Positions 23,623 to 32,684 of a DNA stretch of 64,000 nucleotides are shown here, piece after piece (positions within the stretch are counted from its first letter, which is position 1; each line of letters opens with the position of its first letter). The DNA lies in NCBI RefSeq assembly GCF_037078405.1, contig NZ_JAYMGZ010000001.1:930001-994000 (forward strand), in the 5' to 3' direction. The stretch is from Haloarcula sp. DT43. Lineage in GTDB: Archaea > Halobacteriota > Halobacteria > Halobacteriales > Haloarculaceae. The position numbers and the translations under genes were made by a program. The notes beneath the pieces were generated by a model. It was not told where the DNA came from, searched no databases, and was given only the letters and a program-made list of their open reading frames with translations.

Positions 23623-25488
23623 ATGGGAGAGGCTGGGTCCCCGATTCGAGTGCTCCACGTCGACGACGACCTGCAGTACGCGGAGACGACGGCGGCGTTT
23701 CTCGAACGAGAGCGGGCCGCGTTCGATATCGAGACCGCGACGAGCGCGTCGGAGGGGCTGGCACGGCTCGACTCGGCGACGTTCGACTGCGTCGTCTCGG
23801 ACTACGAGATGCCCGGCGAGAGCGGTATCGCGTTCCTCGAATCCGTCCGCGAGGAGTACCCGGACCTCCCGTTCATCCTGTACACGGGCCGGGGCAGCGA
23901 AGCGGTCGCCGGCGACGCCGTCTCCGCCGGCGTCACCGACTACCTGCAGAAGACGTCCGACACCAGTCACTACGCACTCCTGGCCAACCGCATCGCCAAC
24001 GCCGTCCAGCAGTACCGGTCACAGCGCGCCCTCGAAGAGAGCACGGACCGGCTGTCGCTGTTTATCGAACAGTCGCCGCTGGGCTTTGTCGAGTACGACC
24101 CGGAGTTCGAAATCGTCCGGGTCAACGACACTCTCACAGAGATATTCGGCTACGCCGAGGACGAACTGCTCGGGGAGACGTGGGAGGTGTTCGTGAGTCC
24201 GGAGAGCTACGACGACGTCGACGCGGTCACCTCCGCCCTCAGCGAGGCCAGCGGCGGCTACCACAGCATCGACGAGAACGTCCGGAAGGACGGCGAGCGT
24301 ATCATGGTCGAGTGGCACAACCGCCTCGTCACCGACGACACGGGCGACGTCGTCACTATCTTCTCGCACTGTCAGGAGGTCACCGAGCGCATCGAGCGCG
24401 AGCGGAACCTCGCGCAGCTGCAGGACTTCTTCGCCGAGGCGGAGGAACTTGGCGACCTCGGAGCCTGGGAGTTCGACGAGACCGGCGTCTCGACCTGGAC
24501 GGAGGGGACCCGTCGCATCCACGAGGTCGGCGACGACTTCGACCCGACGGTCGAGGACGGGCTGTCGTTTTACCACCCCGAAGACAGGGAGCGGGTCGCG
24601 GACGCCGTCGAGGCGGCCCTCGAAGACGGCGACCCCTACGACGTACAGGCCAGGCTCATCACCGCCACCGGCGAGTGCCGATGGGTCCGGTCCCGCGGGA
24701 AGCGAATCGAGGACGCGGAGCACCGCACGGTCCGGGGGTTCATCCAGGACATCACCGAACAGATGGAGCGCGAACGCAGGCTCCGCCTCCAGAACGAGCG
24801 CCTCGAATCCTTCGCCAGCGTCGTCAGCCACGACCTCCAGGGGCCGCTGACGGTCGCGCAGGGCCACCTGGAACTGGCCCGCCAGGAGGAGACCGACGAC
24901 CACCTCGACAGCGTCGACAGCGCCCACCAGCGGATGCAGACGCTCATCGACGACATCCTGACGCTCGCACGCGACGGCCGCGAGGCGACGACCACCGAGC
25001 CGGTCGACCTACACACCGCCGCGACCGCGTGTTGGCAGACCGTCGAAACCGGGGACGCGACCCTGGAGACCGACACCGAGAGCGTCGTCGTCGCGGACCC
25101 CCGACGGCTGCGTCGCCTGCTTGAGAACCTGTTCCGGAACAGCGTCGCACACGGGTCCCTCCCGTCGCAGGTGGACGAGAGCGTGGACCGCAGTTCCACG
25201 CCGCCCCAGTCAGACGCCGTCGTCGAGCGCGGCGACGGCGTGACGGTCACCGTCGGCGATCTCGACGACGGCAGCGGGTTCTACGTCGCCGACGACGGGC
25301 CAGGCGTCCCCGAGGACGAGCGGGACGCGGTGTTCGAAGCCGGCTACTCGACCGCATCCGACGGCACCGGCTTCGGCCTCGCAATCGTCGCCGACATCGC
25401 CGCCGTCCACGGGTGGGAGGTGAGCGTGACCGACAGCGAGTCGGGCGGGGCCAGGTTCGAGATAACGGGCGTCAGTACCGGTCCCTAG
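23623..25488 (+). CDS. hybrid receiver-PAS-PAS histidine kinase
   Basis: A 621-residue cytosolic signalling protein. Residues about 8-125 are a CheY-like receiver with acidic pocket DDD (14-16) and phospho-acceptor Asp60 in VVSDYEMPG. Two PAS/PAC domains follow (about 145-275, starting LFIEQSPLGFVEYDPEF, and about 285-395, with DITEQ at the second PAC end). The HisKA motif FASVVSHDLQGPL carries His403. The HATPase_c domain ends with DDGPGVP and DGTGFGLAIVADIAAVHGW. There are no transmembrane helices, so it senses an internal signal (redox, light or ligand). No dedicated output regulator is adjacent. Confidence 0.93.
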   Translation: MGEAGSPIRVLHVDDDLQYAETTAAFLERERAAFDIETATSASEGLARLDSATFDCVVSDYEMPGESGIAFLESVREEYPDLPFILYTGRGSEAVAGDAVSAGVTDYLQKTSDTSHYALLANRIANAVQQYRSQRALEESTDRLSLFIEQSPLGFVEYDPEFEIVRVNDTLTEIFGYAEDELLGETWEVFVSPESYDDVDAVTSALSEASGGYHSIDENVRKDGERIMVEWHNRLVTDDTGDVVTIFSHCQEVTERIERERNLAQLQDFFAEAEELGDLGAWEFDETGVSTWTEGTRRIHEVGDDFDPTVEDGLSFYHPEDRERVADAVEAALEDGDPYDVQARLITATGECRWVRSRGKRIEDAEHRTVRGFIQDITEQMERERRLRLQNERLESFASVVSHDLQGPLTVAQGHLELARQEETDDHLDSVDSAHQRMQTLIDDILTLARDGREATTTEPVDLHTAATACWQTVETGDATLETDTESVVVADPRRLRRLLENLFRNSVAHGSLPSQVDESVDRSSTPPQSDAVVERGDGVTVTVGDLDDGSGFYVADDGPGVPEDERDAVFEAGYSTASDGTGFGLAIVADIAAVHGWEVSVTDSESGGARFEITGVSTGP

Positions 25489-25519
25489 AAGCGGGCGTGG
25501 CGCCGACCGGTCACGAGCG

Positions 25520-26125
25520 TCACGGGTCGTACCGCAGTAGTGAGTCGGCCTCGCCGGCCAAGGCGGCGACGTCGTCACCGAACGAGTCGGCGTACCGGAT
25601 GAGCAGCGTCAGCACGGTCTCTGGCTCGGTGACCGCGTACCCGTCCTCCCGGGAGAGGAGGCCGGCCGCCTCCAGGTCGGCGGCGTACTTGCTCACCGTC
25701 GGCCGCGAGACGTCCAGTTCGCTCGCCAGTTCCGAGGCCGTCACGTCCGGGTGTCGCAGGAGCGTGACCAGCATCCCGCGGGCGGTCGAGCGACGCAGGT
25801 AGCCAAGCGCCACCTGCTCGAACTCGGAGAACTGGCCGGCCGGGAAGTACCGCCGGTAGTCGCCGTCCTTCTGTGAGGCGACGACGCCCTCGGTCTCCAG
25901 CCGGTGGAGGTGGTGCTGGGCCTCGCCGGTCCCGAGTTTGAGGTCGTCACGGAGCTTCGAGAAGTGCGTTCCGGGGTGGGCCGAGACGTACCCGGCGATG
26001 GCGTCGGGCGCGTCACTCTCGCTCCCGTCGTCGGCGAACCGGGCGAAGGGGCTGGCGGCACCGAGGGCGGCGAAGCGACGGAGCGTCGCCCGCTTGTCCT
26101 CGTCTACGTCGCCCTCACGCGTCAT
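25520..26125 (-). CDS. two-domain winged-helix transcriptional regulator
   Basis: A 201-residue protein with two wHTH units. The first (about residues 45-100: IAGYVSAHPGTHFSKLRDDL, GTGEAQHHLHRLETEGVV) and the second (about 112-170: MLVTLLRHPDVTASELASEL, SRPTVSKYAADLEAAGLL) are both ArsR/MarR-like. A C-terminal helix (ETVLTLLIRYADSFGDD) may mediate dimerisation. This tandem-wHTH layout is common in haloarchaea. Targets are unknown. It is the last gene of the strand block SPFH-NfeD and convergent with the histidine kinase. Confidence 0.88.
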   Translation of the reverse strand: MTREGDVDEDKRATLRRFAALGAASPFARFADDGSESDAPDAIAGYVSAHPGTHFSKLRDDLKLGTGEAQHHLHRLETEGVVASQKDGDYRRYFPAGQFSEFEQVALGYLRRSTARGMLVTLLRHPDVTASELASELDVSRPTVSKYAADLEAAGLLSREDGYAVTEPETVLTLLIRYADSFGDDVAALAGEADSLLRYDP

Positions 26126-26171
26126 TGCTACCGAAAAGGTGGGTCGGTAATAAAACGTCTTCGCCTGGCTA

Positions 26172-27362
26172 TCAGGACTGACTGTCCTTGTCGACCTCGG
26201 AAGGCTGGGCCGTGTCGTCGGGGCCGCCGGCCACGTCCGTCTGTGACCCGCCCTCGAACTCGGCGTCCATCTCCTCGATGACGTCGTCGGCGTTGTCGAC
26301 GCCGGAGTCCTCGCCGTGTTTTATCTTCTGGGCTTCCTCTTCCATGGCTTCGACGTCGACCTGCGCCTCCTCGTCTATCTGGCCGAGTATCTCCTCGATG
26401 TCGTCCAGACCGAGCATCTCGCGGGTCTCGTCGTCGAAGTCGAGCGCCTCCAGCGAGTGGCCGTTCTCCTTCACATCCGAGCCCTGGAGGTGCTTGCCGT
26501 AGCGGCCCACGAGCGACGTGAGTTCCTGCGGGAGGATGAACTTCGTCGACTCGCCCTGGCCGATTTCGGCCAGCGTCTCCATCCCCTTGTCGATGACGGC
26601 GCGCTCGCCCATCGACTCGGCGGATTTGGCGCGCAGGACCGTCGAGATGGCGTCACCCTGCGCCTCCAGAATCTGGCTCTGTTTCTCACCCTGGGCGCGG
26701 ATGATGTTGGACTGCTTGTCACCTTCCGCCGTCTCGATGGCGGAGCGCCGCTCACCCTGGGCTTCCAGAATCATGGCGCGGCGTTTCCGCTCGGCGGAGG
26801 TCTGTTGCTCCATGGCCTGCTGGACGTCCTTCGAGGGGTTGACCTCGCGGACCTCGACGCTCTCGACGCGGACGCCCCACTCGTCGGTGGGTTCGTCCAG
26901 TTCCTTGCGGATGCGGGCGTTGATTTCGCCGCGCTTGTTGAGCGTGTCGTCCAGTTCCATGTCGCCCAGGACGGCGCGGAGGGTGGTCTGGGCGAGGTTG
27001 GAGACGGCGCGCTCGTAGTTGTCGACTTCGAGGAAGGCCTTCTTCGGGTCCATCACCTTGATGTAGACGACGGCGTCGGCGGTCACCGGCGAGTTGTCGC
27101 GGGTGATGGCCTCCTGTCGCGGCACGTCGAGCGTCTGGGTACGCATGTCGAACCGCGTCACGTCCGAGACGAAGGGGTAGATGAAGTGAATCCCCTGGTC
27201 GAGGACGCCGCGATAGGTGCCGAGGACCGTGTAGGCACCCTTCTGGTACGGGCGGATGATTACGACGCTCGAATAGACGAGCGCGATAGCCAACAGGAGG
27301 AAAATCACCGTGACGAAGCCGATGAGTCCTCCCAGACCTTGCAGCGGTGTCGCGGGGAACAT
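26172..27362 (-). CDS. SPFH/band 7 (stomatin-prohibitin) membrane protein
   Basis: A 396-residue SPFH protein. An N-terminal transmembrane helix (about residues 10-33) is followed by the band 7 domain (VVIIRPYQKGAYTVLGTYR, MRTQTLDVPRQEAITRDN, VRVESVEVREVNPSKDV), a long coiled coil with AQGE repeats (EAQGERRSAIETAEGDKQSN), and an unusually acidic C-terminal tail of about 100 residues. Such proteins oligomerise at the membrane to form microdomains and regulate proteases or channels. The NfeD-type partner lies directly upstream on the same strand, the classical stomatin-NfeD pair. Confidence 0.94.
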   Translation of the reverse strand: MFPATPLQGLGGLIGFVTVIFLLLAIALVYSSVVIIRPYQKGAYTVLGTYRGVLDQGIHFIYPFVSDVTRFDMRTQTLDVPRQEAITRDNSPVTADAVVYIKVMDPKKAFLEVDNYERAVSNLAQTTLRAVLGDMELDDTLNKRGEINARIRKELDEPTDEWGVRVESVEVREVNPSKDVQQAMEQQTSAERKRRAMILEAQGERRSAIETAEGDKQSNIIRAQGEKQSQILEAQGDAISTVLRAKSAESMGERAVIDKGMETLAEIGQGESTKFILPQELTSLVGRYGKHLQGSDVKENGHSLEALDFDDETREMLGLDDIEEILGQIDEEAQVDVEAMEEEAQKIKHGEDSGVDNADDVIEEMDAEFEGGSQTDVAGGPDDTAQPSEVDKDSQS

Positions 27363-27433
27363 GACAGTCAGAACTCCGGAGCGCGCAAGGAAAAGGCTTC
27401 GGTGTCCCTGTCACAAACTACCGAATCACACAC

Positions 27434-28024
27434 CTACGCTCGCTCGGACTCTCGCTCCGGCTCGGCGTCCGCGTCGCTCCGGTCGCGTTCGAGCGCGCGG
27501 TCGATTTCGTCGCTCGTCGACGCGACCGCCTCGACTTTCAGGACGTTCCCGCCGCCGGGGTCGACGACGATGACCTCCGCCCCTTCTTCGATTGGGTCGC
27601 CCGTGCTCCGGGCCTGGTAGTACGGATTGAAACCGCCGTCCTCCAGTTTGACCTCGCCGTCGCTTCGGGTCACGCGCTCTGTCACGGTCCCGAACTGGCC
27701 CGTCAGCGAGTCGGAACTGAGCGTCTGGCCCCGGCCCGGCGCGGCGAAGTCGAGCTTCCGGTAGCCCCAGAGCGTGACCGCCGTCGTCGCCAGCACGACC
27801 ACCGTGAGGATGAGCGGGGCGAGCAGGCCCAGACTCGCGGGGATGAACAGCCCGACCAGTCCCGCGGTCAGCAGGGCCACGCCGAGGACGAAAAAGTGTG
27901 TCCCGGGGGCGAGCGCTTCGCCCACGATGAGGCCCGCGCCGGCCAGGAACAGCAGGATGGAGAGCGACATACCTAACAGTGGTTCGGCCTGCAGTAGGGC
28001 AACCGCCGCCAGCGGGTTCACCAT
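27434..28024 (-). CDS. NfeD-like membrane protein
   Basis: A 196-residue protein with four hydrophobic segments in residues about 15-90 (LSILLFLAGAGLIVGEAL, FFVLGVALLTAGLVGLF, LAPLILTVVVLATTAVTL) and a C-terminal OB-fold NfeD domain (LTGQFGTVTERV, VKLEDGGFNPYYQARS, EEGAEVIVVDPGGG). It is the partner of the SPFH protein 71 bp downstream; the NfeD OB-fold is thought to regulate stomatin assemblies. An internal ATG (MSLSILLF) is an alternative start, but the codons upstream of it look coding. Confidence 0.9.
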   Translation of the reverse strand: MVNPLAAVALLQAEPLLGMSLSILLFLAGAGLIVGEALAPGTHFFVLGVALLTAGLVGLFIPASLGLLAPLILTVVVLATTAVTLWGYRKLDFAAPGRGQTLSSDSLTGQFGTVTERVTRSDGEVKLEDGGFNPYYQARSTGDPIEEGAEVIVVDPGGGNVLKVEAVASTSDEIDRALERDRSDADAEPERESERA

Positions 28025-28078
28025 GCCCCGACTTAGTGTCGGAGCAGGATTAAGTGTCGGGGTCGGGCGCGGACGGGC

Positions 28079-28441
28079 TCACGCGTCGCTCGTCCGGACG
28101 AAAAAGCCGTACAGCGCCGCGGTTCCGAGCGCCACGGCCAGGACCACGCCGCCGAGCACGGACGGCGCGTACATCTCCGCCCCGAGGAACATCCGTCCGA
28201 GCGCGAGCACCGCGATACAGACCCCGAGCGCGACGAAGACCACGTTCTCCGGCTTCGGCGTGTCGGGGGTCACCTCCAGGTCCGGGGCGAACGAGCCGGC
28301 GACCGCGCCCTCCTCGTCGTCGGCCGCGTGCCCGTCCTCCTCGACCTGAATCACGTCGGCTTCCGTCGCCAGTTCGTACTCCTCGGTGAAGGTGTCGTCG
28401 TGAGCGGCCGTCCCGTCCCGAGCGGCCCCGTCGTCGTCCAT
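28079..28441 (-). CDS. small membrane protein with acidic N-terminus
   Basis: A 120-residue protein: a very acidic soluble N-terminal half (residues 1-65) and two transmembrane helices (VVFVALGVCIAVLALGRMF and SVLGGVVLAVALGTAALYGF). It lies between metG and nfeD on the same strand, 40 bp after the metG gene's stop side and 54 bp before NfeD. It is a conserved haloarchaeal layout with no recognised function. Confidence 0.75.
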   Translation of the reverse strand: MDDDGAARDGTAAHDDTFTEEYELATEADVIQVEEDGHAADDEEGAVAGSFAPDLEVTPDTPKPENVVFVALGVCIAVLALGRMFLGAEMYAPSVLGGVVLAVALGTAALYGFFVRTSDA

Positions 28442-28481
28442 ACCCGCCGTACGGGGCGCGCCTACAAAAGCGCTGGCGACG

Positions 28482-30602
28482 CTACTTGATTCGCGTCCCC
28501 AGGGGGGCGTCCTCGTGGGTCGTCAGCAAATCGGCCTCGTCGCCGGCCGCGAGCACCATCCCGTTGGACTCGACGCCGAACAACTCGGCTTTCTCCATGT
28601 TCGCGAGCAGGATGACCCGCGTCCCGGGCAGGTCCTCGGCGTCGTGCAGTTGCCGGAGGCCGGCGACGACCTGCCGGACCTCGTGGCCGATGTCGACCTC
28701 CAGGCGTAGGAGCTTGTCCGCGCCCTCGACCGGCTCGGCGCTGCGAATCTCGCCGACGCGCATGTCGACGCCCTCGAAGTCCTCGAAACTGATGCGGTCC
28801 TCGACGAGGGGCTGGAGGTCGACGTCGCCGCTCGCTTCGTCCTCGTCGTCCTCGGCTTCGTCGTCGCTGGCCGCCTCAACGCGCTCCTGTAGCTCCTCGT
28901 TCAGCGCCTCGATGTGGTCGTCCTCGACCTGCTCGAACAGCTCCGCGGGCTCGCCGAACTCGGCCGGCGGCGCGTCGAGCGCGCTGTCGAGGGTCACGTC
29001 GGCGACCGACCCCTGCTCGCCCAGTTGGCCCCACAGGCGCTCGGCCTTGCCCGGCAGGACGGGCTGCATGAGCACCGCGACGGCCTTCGTCAGCTGGACG
29101 CAGTCGCGGATGACCTGCTCGGCCTCCTCGGGGTCGTCGTTGACGAGGTTCCACGGCTCGTTGCGCTGAATGTACTCGTTGCCGTAGTTCGAGAGTTCGA
29201 TGGCGATTTCGGCGAGTTCGCGCACGTCGTACTCGCGGACGGCGGCCTCGAAGTCGTCGATGGCCTCCTCGATGCGTTCGCGCACGTCGTCGCTGACGGG
29301 CGCGTCGGGCGTGCCGTCGTAGTTGCGCTCGGCGAACAGCAGCGAGCGGTAGATGAAGTTCCCGACGTTGCCGACGAGTTCGCCGTTGACGCGCTCCTGG
29401 AAGCGGTCCCAGGAGAAGTCCACGTCCGTGTCAAGCTCTGCGCCGGTCGCGATGTAGTACCGGAACAGGTCGGGATGGAAGCCGGCGTCGAGGTACTCGT
29501 CGGCCCAGACCGCGCGGTTGCGCGAGGTCGAGAGGGCCTTGCCGTCGATGCCGACGAAGCCGGTCGCCAGGATGGCCCGGGGCTCGTTGTAGCCCGCGCC
29601 GCGCAGCATGGCGGGCCAGAAGACGGCGTGGTGCTGGATGATGTCGCGGCCGATGACGTGGATTATCTCGCCGTTGTCCTCGCTCCAGTCGTCGTCCCAC
29701 GCGGGGCCGTGGCGCTCTTCGCCGCCGACAGTCCAGACGTCTTCCCAGTCGTACTCGTCGGTACCGACCCGCTCGGAGTACTGCCGGGTGGAGGCGACGT
29801 ACTCGATGGGCGCGTCGACCCAGACGTACAGCACGAGGTCCTCCCCACCGTCGGCCTCGTCGGGATAGTCGACGCCCCAGTCCATGTCCCGCGTGATACA
29901 GAGGTCCTGAAGGTCGCCCTCTATCCACTCGCGGGGCTGGTTCTGAGCGTTGTCGGTCCCCTCCAGGCGGTCGAGGAAGCCCTGGAGGTACGACTGGAAG
30001 TCCGACAGTCGGAGGAACTTGTGCTCGCGCGTGCGGTACTCGGCGGGGTTGCCGGTCAGCGTCGAGACGGGGTCCTCTATCTCGCCGGGTTCGAGGTGGC
30101 GCTGACAGCCCTCGTCGCACTCGTCGCCGCGGGCCTGCTCGCCGCAGTAGGGACAGGTCCCCTCGACGTAGCGGTCGGGCAGGGGCTGGTCCTCCTCGGT
30201 GTCCCAGGCGACCTGGATCTCCTTCTCGTGGACGTGGTCGTTCTCGACCCACGAGCGGACGAACTCCTGGGTGAGTTCGACGTTAGTCGCGTCGTCGGTG
30301 TGGCCGTAGTTGTCGAACTCGATGTTGAACTGCGGGAACGTCTCGGCGTAGGTCTCGTGGAAGTTGAGGGCGAACTCGCGGGGCTCGACGCCCTCTTCGG
30401 CGGCGTTGACCGCCACCGGCGTGCCGTGCATGTCCGACCCGGAGACGAACGCCGTCTGCTGGCCGATGCGTCGCAGCGCGCGCGAGAGCGCGTCGCCGTC
30501 GACGTACGTCCGGAGGTGGCCGACGTGCAGGTCGCCGTTGGCGTACGGCAACCCACAGGTCACGACCGCCGGCTGGTCCGTCGGGAACTCGTCGTGGCTC
30601 AT
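28482..30602 (-). CDS. metG: methionyl-tRNA synthetase
   Basis: A 706-residue class I aminoacyl-tRNA synthetase that charges tRNA-Met. The HIGH motif appears as YANGDLHVGHLRTY, the zinc knuckle as CPYCGEQARGDECDEGC (about residues 145-160), and the KMSKS loop as KALSTSRNRA, the form without the second Lys. The anticodon-binding domain is at about 400-560. An acidic linker (DDEAEDDEDEASGD) leads to the C-terminal OB-fold tRNA-binding domain (FEGVDMRVGEIRSAEPV ... NMEKAELFGVESNGMVL), here fused rather than encoded separately. Identification is secure. Confidence 0.97.
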   Translation of the reverse strand: MSHDEFPTDQPAVVTCGLPYANGDLHVGHLRTYVDGDALSRALRRIGQQTAFVSGSDMHGTPVAVNAAEEGVEPREFALNFHETYAETFPQFNIEFDNYGHTDDATNVELTQEFVRSWVENDHVHEKEIQVAWDTEEDQPLPDRYVEGTCPYCGEQARGDECDEGCQRHLEPGEIEDPVSTLTGNPAEYRTREHKFLRLSDFQSYLQGFLDRLEGTDNAQNQPREWIEGDLQDLCITRDMDWGVDYPDEADGGEDLVLYVWVDAPIEYVASTRQYSERVGTDEYDWEDVWTVGGEERHGPAWDDDWSEDNGEIIHVIGRDIIQHHAVFWPAMLRGAGYNEPRAILATGFVGIDGKALSTSRNRAVWADEYLDAGFHPDLFRYYIATGAELDTDVDFSWDRFQERVNGELVGNVGNFIYRSLLFAERNYDGTPDAPVSDDVRERIEEAIDDFEAAVREYDVRELAEIAIELSNYGNEYIQRNEPWNLVNDDPEEAEQVIRDCVQLTKAVAVLMQPVLPGKAERLWGQLGEQGSVADVTLDSALDAPPAEFGEPAELFEQVEDDHIEALNEELQERVEAASDDEAEDDEDEASGDVDLQPLVEDRISFEDFEGVDMRVGEIRSAEPVEGADKLLRLEVDIGHEVRQVVAGLRQLHDAEDLPGTRVILLANMEKAELFGVESNGMVLAAGDEADLLTTHEDAPLGTRIK

Positions 30603-30663
30603 ACCTGTTCGTGTGCCACCGACGGGTCAAAAGGGGGTTGGTTTCGCCGTGCCGGCCGCGCCG

Positions 30664-31263
30664 TCACAGCAGCGCGAGCGTGCCGCCGGCGAGCCCGAGC
30701 GTCACCAGCAGGCGGCCGGCGCTGCCGAAGAACGTCGCCGCGCCGAACCGGTAGTAGTCCCGCTCCAGGACCGTGAACGCGTAGATAGAGAGCGTATCGG
30801 GGAAGAAGGGGACACACAGCGCGAGCGCCAGGCCGACGTAGCCGTACTTCTGTGCCAGCTGGACGGTCTTTCGCTCGGACCACTCGATGAGGTTGAACCG
30901 CGAGCGCTGAATCCAGCGGATGAGCGGGCCGTACTCCTTCGCTTCCTGTCCGATGTGGAAGGCGACGAGACTCCCGAGGGCCTTCCCGGTCGCGCTGGCG
31001 AGGATAATCGCCGCCAGGTTCCCGTTCGTGGAGAGTCCGAGCCGCAGGGTCTCCGCCGGGACCAGCACGACCTCGCTCGGGAGCGGGAGGATGAACGCGA
31101 TGAGAAACGAGTACACCGCGATGATTCCCAGTCCGGTCGGGCCGGTGGCCGTACAGACGGCCTCCTCGAGCGGCGTCAGGGGCGTGCCGGCGGTCGTGCA
31201 GTCGCCGATGAAGGCAACGAACGCCGATGTCGGTACTACCAGGTCCACGACCCTCTGTAGCAA
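30664..31263 (-). CDS. DedA/YqaA-like (VTT domain) membrane protein
   Basis: A 199-residue integral membrane protein with four to five hydrophobic segments and the VTT-type pattern FILPLPSEVVLVPAE near residue 58, a re-entrant-loop signature, and LALCVPFFPDTLSIYAF near residue 150. Related proteins scramble or transport lipids or move small ions. No partner gene is apparent; metG is 62 bp downstream on the same strand. The region upstream contains the duplicated 3' end of the decarboxylase gene. Confidence 0.82.
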   Translation of the reverse strand: MLQRVVDLVVPTSAFVAFIGDCTTAGTPLTPLEEAVCTATGPTGLGIIAVYSFLIAFILPLPSEVVLVPAETLRLGLSTNGNLAAIILASATGKALGSLVAFHIGQEAKEYGPLIRWIQRSRFNLIEWSERKTVQLAQKYGYVGLALALCVPFFPDTLSIYAFTVLERDYYRFGAATFFGSAGRLLVTLGLAGGTLALL

Positions 31264-31366
31264 ACAGGCCCTTCTAAACCTTCGTATTACTGCTCGGGAG
31301 TTCTCAATATCGGTCCGTTCGAGACGCGGGCACGCCGTCTGTTATCCGGGCGAACACGGGCGAATC

Positions 31367-31420
31367 AATACCAGTCGAGGTCGGCCACGAACGACCGCAG
31401 CATCGACCGCGTCACGTGGG
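31367..31420 (-). repeat. 54-bp copy of the mfnA 3' end (copy 1, distal)
   Basis: This segment is identical to 31588-31641 and, read on the minus strand, encodes [17 protein letters not shown]. After a 6-bp deletion the match continues 7 bp further (to 31427), so about 61 bp are homologous. The stop after the copy is TGA, whereas the gene uses TAG. It resembles one half of an att-type duplication. Confidence 0.9.
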
Positions 31421-31587
31421 ACACCACCTTTTTCTGCGTCGGGTGTCCTCGGCCGCGGAGCGGCCTGTGGGCACCACTCCTCGAAAAACGTGGGCGAAAA
31501 CGAGCGACTGCTCGGGGACCCCCTCGCAGTCGGTGAATGCCCCTCGCTCCGCTCGGGGCGACATCTCCCATGCCTCGAGGGTGAGCT
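31421..31587. other. 167-bp spacer between the direct repeats, possible element remnant
   Basis: This gene-free sequence between the two 54-bp copies contains hairpin-prone tracts (for example GCCCC...GGGGC near 31541-31561) and CTCGAAAAACGTGGGCGAAAACG. No open frame with haloarchaeal codon bias is visible. It may be the scar of an excised integrative element or a small non-autonomous insertion. The rest of the 31264-31587 gap holds nothing else recognisable. Confidence 0.5.
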
Positions 31588-32638
31588 AATACCAGTCGAG
31601 GTCGGCCACGAACGACCGCAGCATCGACCGCGTCACGTGGGGCATACACACCACGCGCATCTCGCCCGCGCCGGTCTTCGAGACCCGCCACCCGCGCTCG
31701 CGGAGCTCGTCGGTCATCGGCATCGAGAGGTCCGCCGCGACCAGCGGGAGCTCCGGGCCGATGACCTCGTGGCCCCGGGCCGACAGCTGCTCGGCCAGCC
31801 AGTCGGCGTTGGCCATCGACGTCTCGTACTGCTGGCGGTAGCCCGCCGGCCACAGCGCCTCCATCGCCGCGACGGCCGAGGCGACGCCCGCGCCCGAGCG
31901 TGTCCCCGTCAGCGTCAGTTGGTCCGTCGATTCGAGATACGGCGTCTCGACGGCGAGTTCGTCCAGCAGCGTCCGGTCGCGGGCCAGCAGCCCGCCCGCG
32001 GGAACCGCCGCCTGGCCGACCTTGTGGGGGTCGATGGTCATCGTGTCCACGTCGGCGTGGCCGAAGTGCCAGTCGTGGTCGGTAAAGGGGAGGTAGAAGC
32101 CGCCCCAGGCGGCGTCGACGTGACAGAGTGCGTCGACGGTTTCGGCGAGGTCGGCGATGGCCGGAATCGGGTCGACGTAGCCGTACTCGGTCGAGCCGGC
32201 GACGCCGACCACACAGACCGTGTCCTCGTCCACGAGTTCCGCCATCGCCTCCACGTTGGCGCGGTAGTCGGTCGCCGGCGCGGTCCGCAGTTCCACGCCG
32301 AGCACGTCGGCGGCCTTGGTAAAGGAAAAGTGCGCGTGGACGGGCGCGACGACGTTCGGGTCGTCGGTGTCGGCGCGGTTCCGGGCGATGCGTACCGCCT
32401 GGAGGTTGGCCTCCGTCCCGCCCGAGGCGACGTAGCCCGCGGGCTCGGCCAGCCCGGTCAGTTCGCCGAGGTAGTCGACGGCCTCCCGTTCCAGGTCGGC
32501 GACCGTCTCGTAGGTCCCCGGGTCCCCTGGGTTCGTGGCGAGGAAGCGCTCGGCCGCCTCGCGCGCCGCGGGGTGGGGGACGGTACACATCGACGAGAGG
32601 ACGCGGTCGAAATCCTGTGGCTCGGCCCGCTGGAGCAT
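31586..32638 (-). CDS. mfnA: PLP-dependent L-aspartate/L-tyrosine decarboxylase (MfnA family)
   Basis: A 350-residue group II PLP decarboxylase. The PLP lysine lies in [17 protein letters not shown]; earlier blocks are [20 protein letters not shown] and [15 protein letters not shown] (PLP Asp). In haloarchaea, which lack methanofuran, this family most likely acts as aspartate 1-decarboxylase, supplying beta-alanine for CoA; the beta-alanine ligase is encoded at 37068. Tyrosine decarboxylation cannot be excluded. The last 17 codons are duplicated 221 bp downstream as an exact 54-bp repeat, which does not alter the protein. Confidence 0.92.
   Translation of the reverse strand: MLQRAEPQDFDRVLSSMCTVPHPAAREAAERFLATNPGDPGTYETVADLEREAVDYLGELTGLAEPAGYVASGGTEANLQAVRIARNRADTDDPNVVAPVHAHFSFTKAADVLGVELRTAPATDYRANVEAMAELVDEDTVCVVGVAGSTEYGYVDPIPAIADLAETVDALCHVDAAWGGFYLPFTDHDWHFGHADVDTMTIDPHKVGQAAVPAGGLLARDRTLLDELAVETPYLESTDQLTLTGTRSGAGVASAVAAMEALWPAGYRQQYETSMANADWLAEQLSARGHEVIGPELPLVAADLSMPMTDELRERGWRVSKTGAGEMRVVCMPHVTRSMLRSFVADLDWY
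31588..31641 (-). repeat. 54-bp repeat within mfnA 3' end (copy 2, in gene)
   Basis: The functional copy: it encodes the C-terminal [17 protein letters not shown] of the decarboxylase followed by TAG. It is identical over 54 bp to 31367-31420, in direct orientation, with start-to-start distance 221 bp. Confidence 0.9.
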
Positions 32639-32684
32639 CTAACCTGCATATGGCGGGTGGCCGGTTTATGCGTTGTGCTCGGGG

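Noticed and set aside
28914-30776. 620-codon open frame on the plus strand
   Set aside because: It is exactly antisense to metG and has a Val/Leu/Arg-rich composition; an artefact of high GC and absence of stop triplets.
31365-32588. Frameshifted alternative decarboxylase reading through the repeat
   Set aside because: Only the last codons of copy 1 are coding-like; the intact gene ends at 31586.
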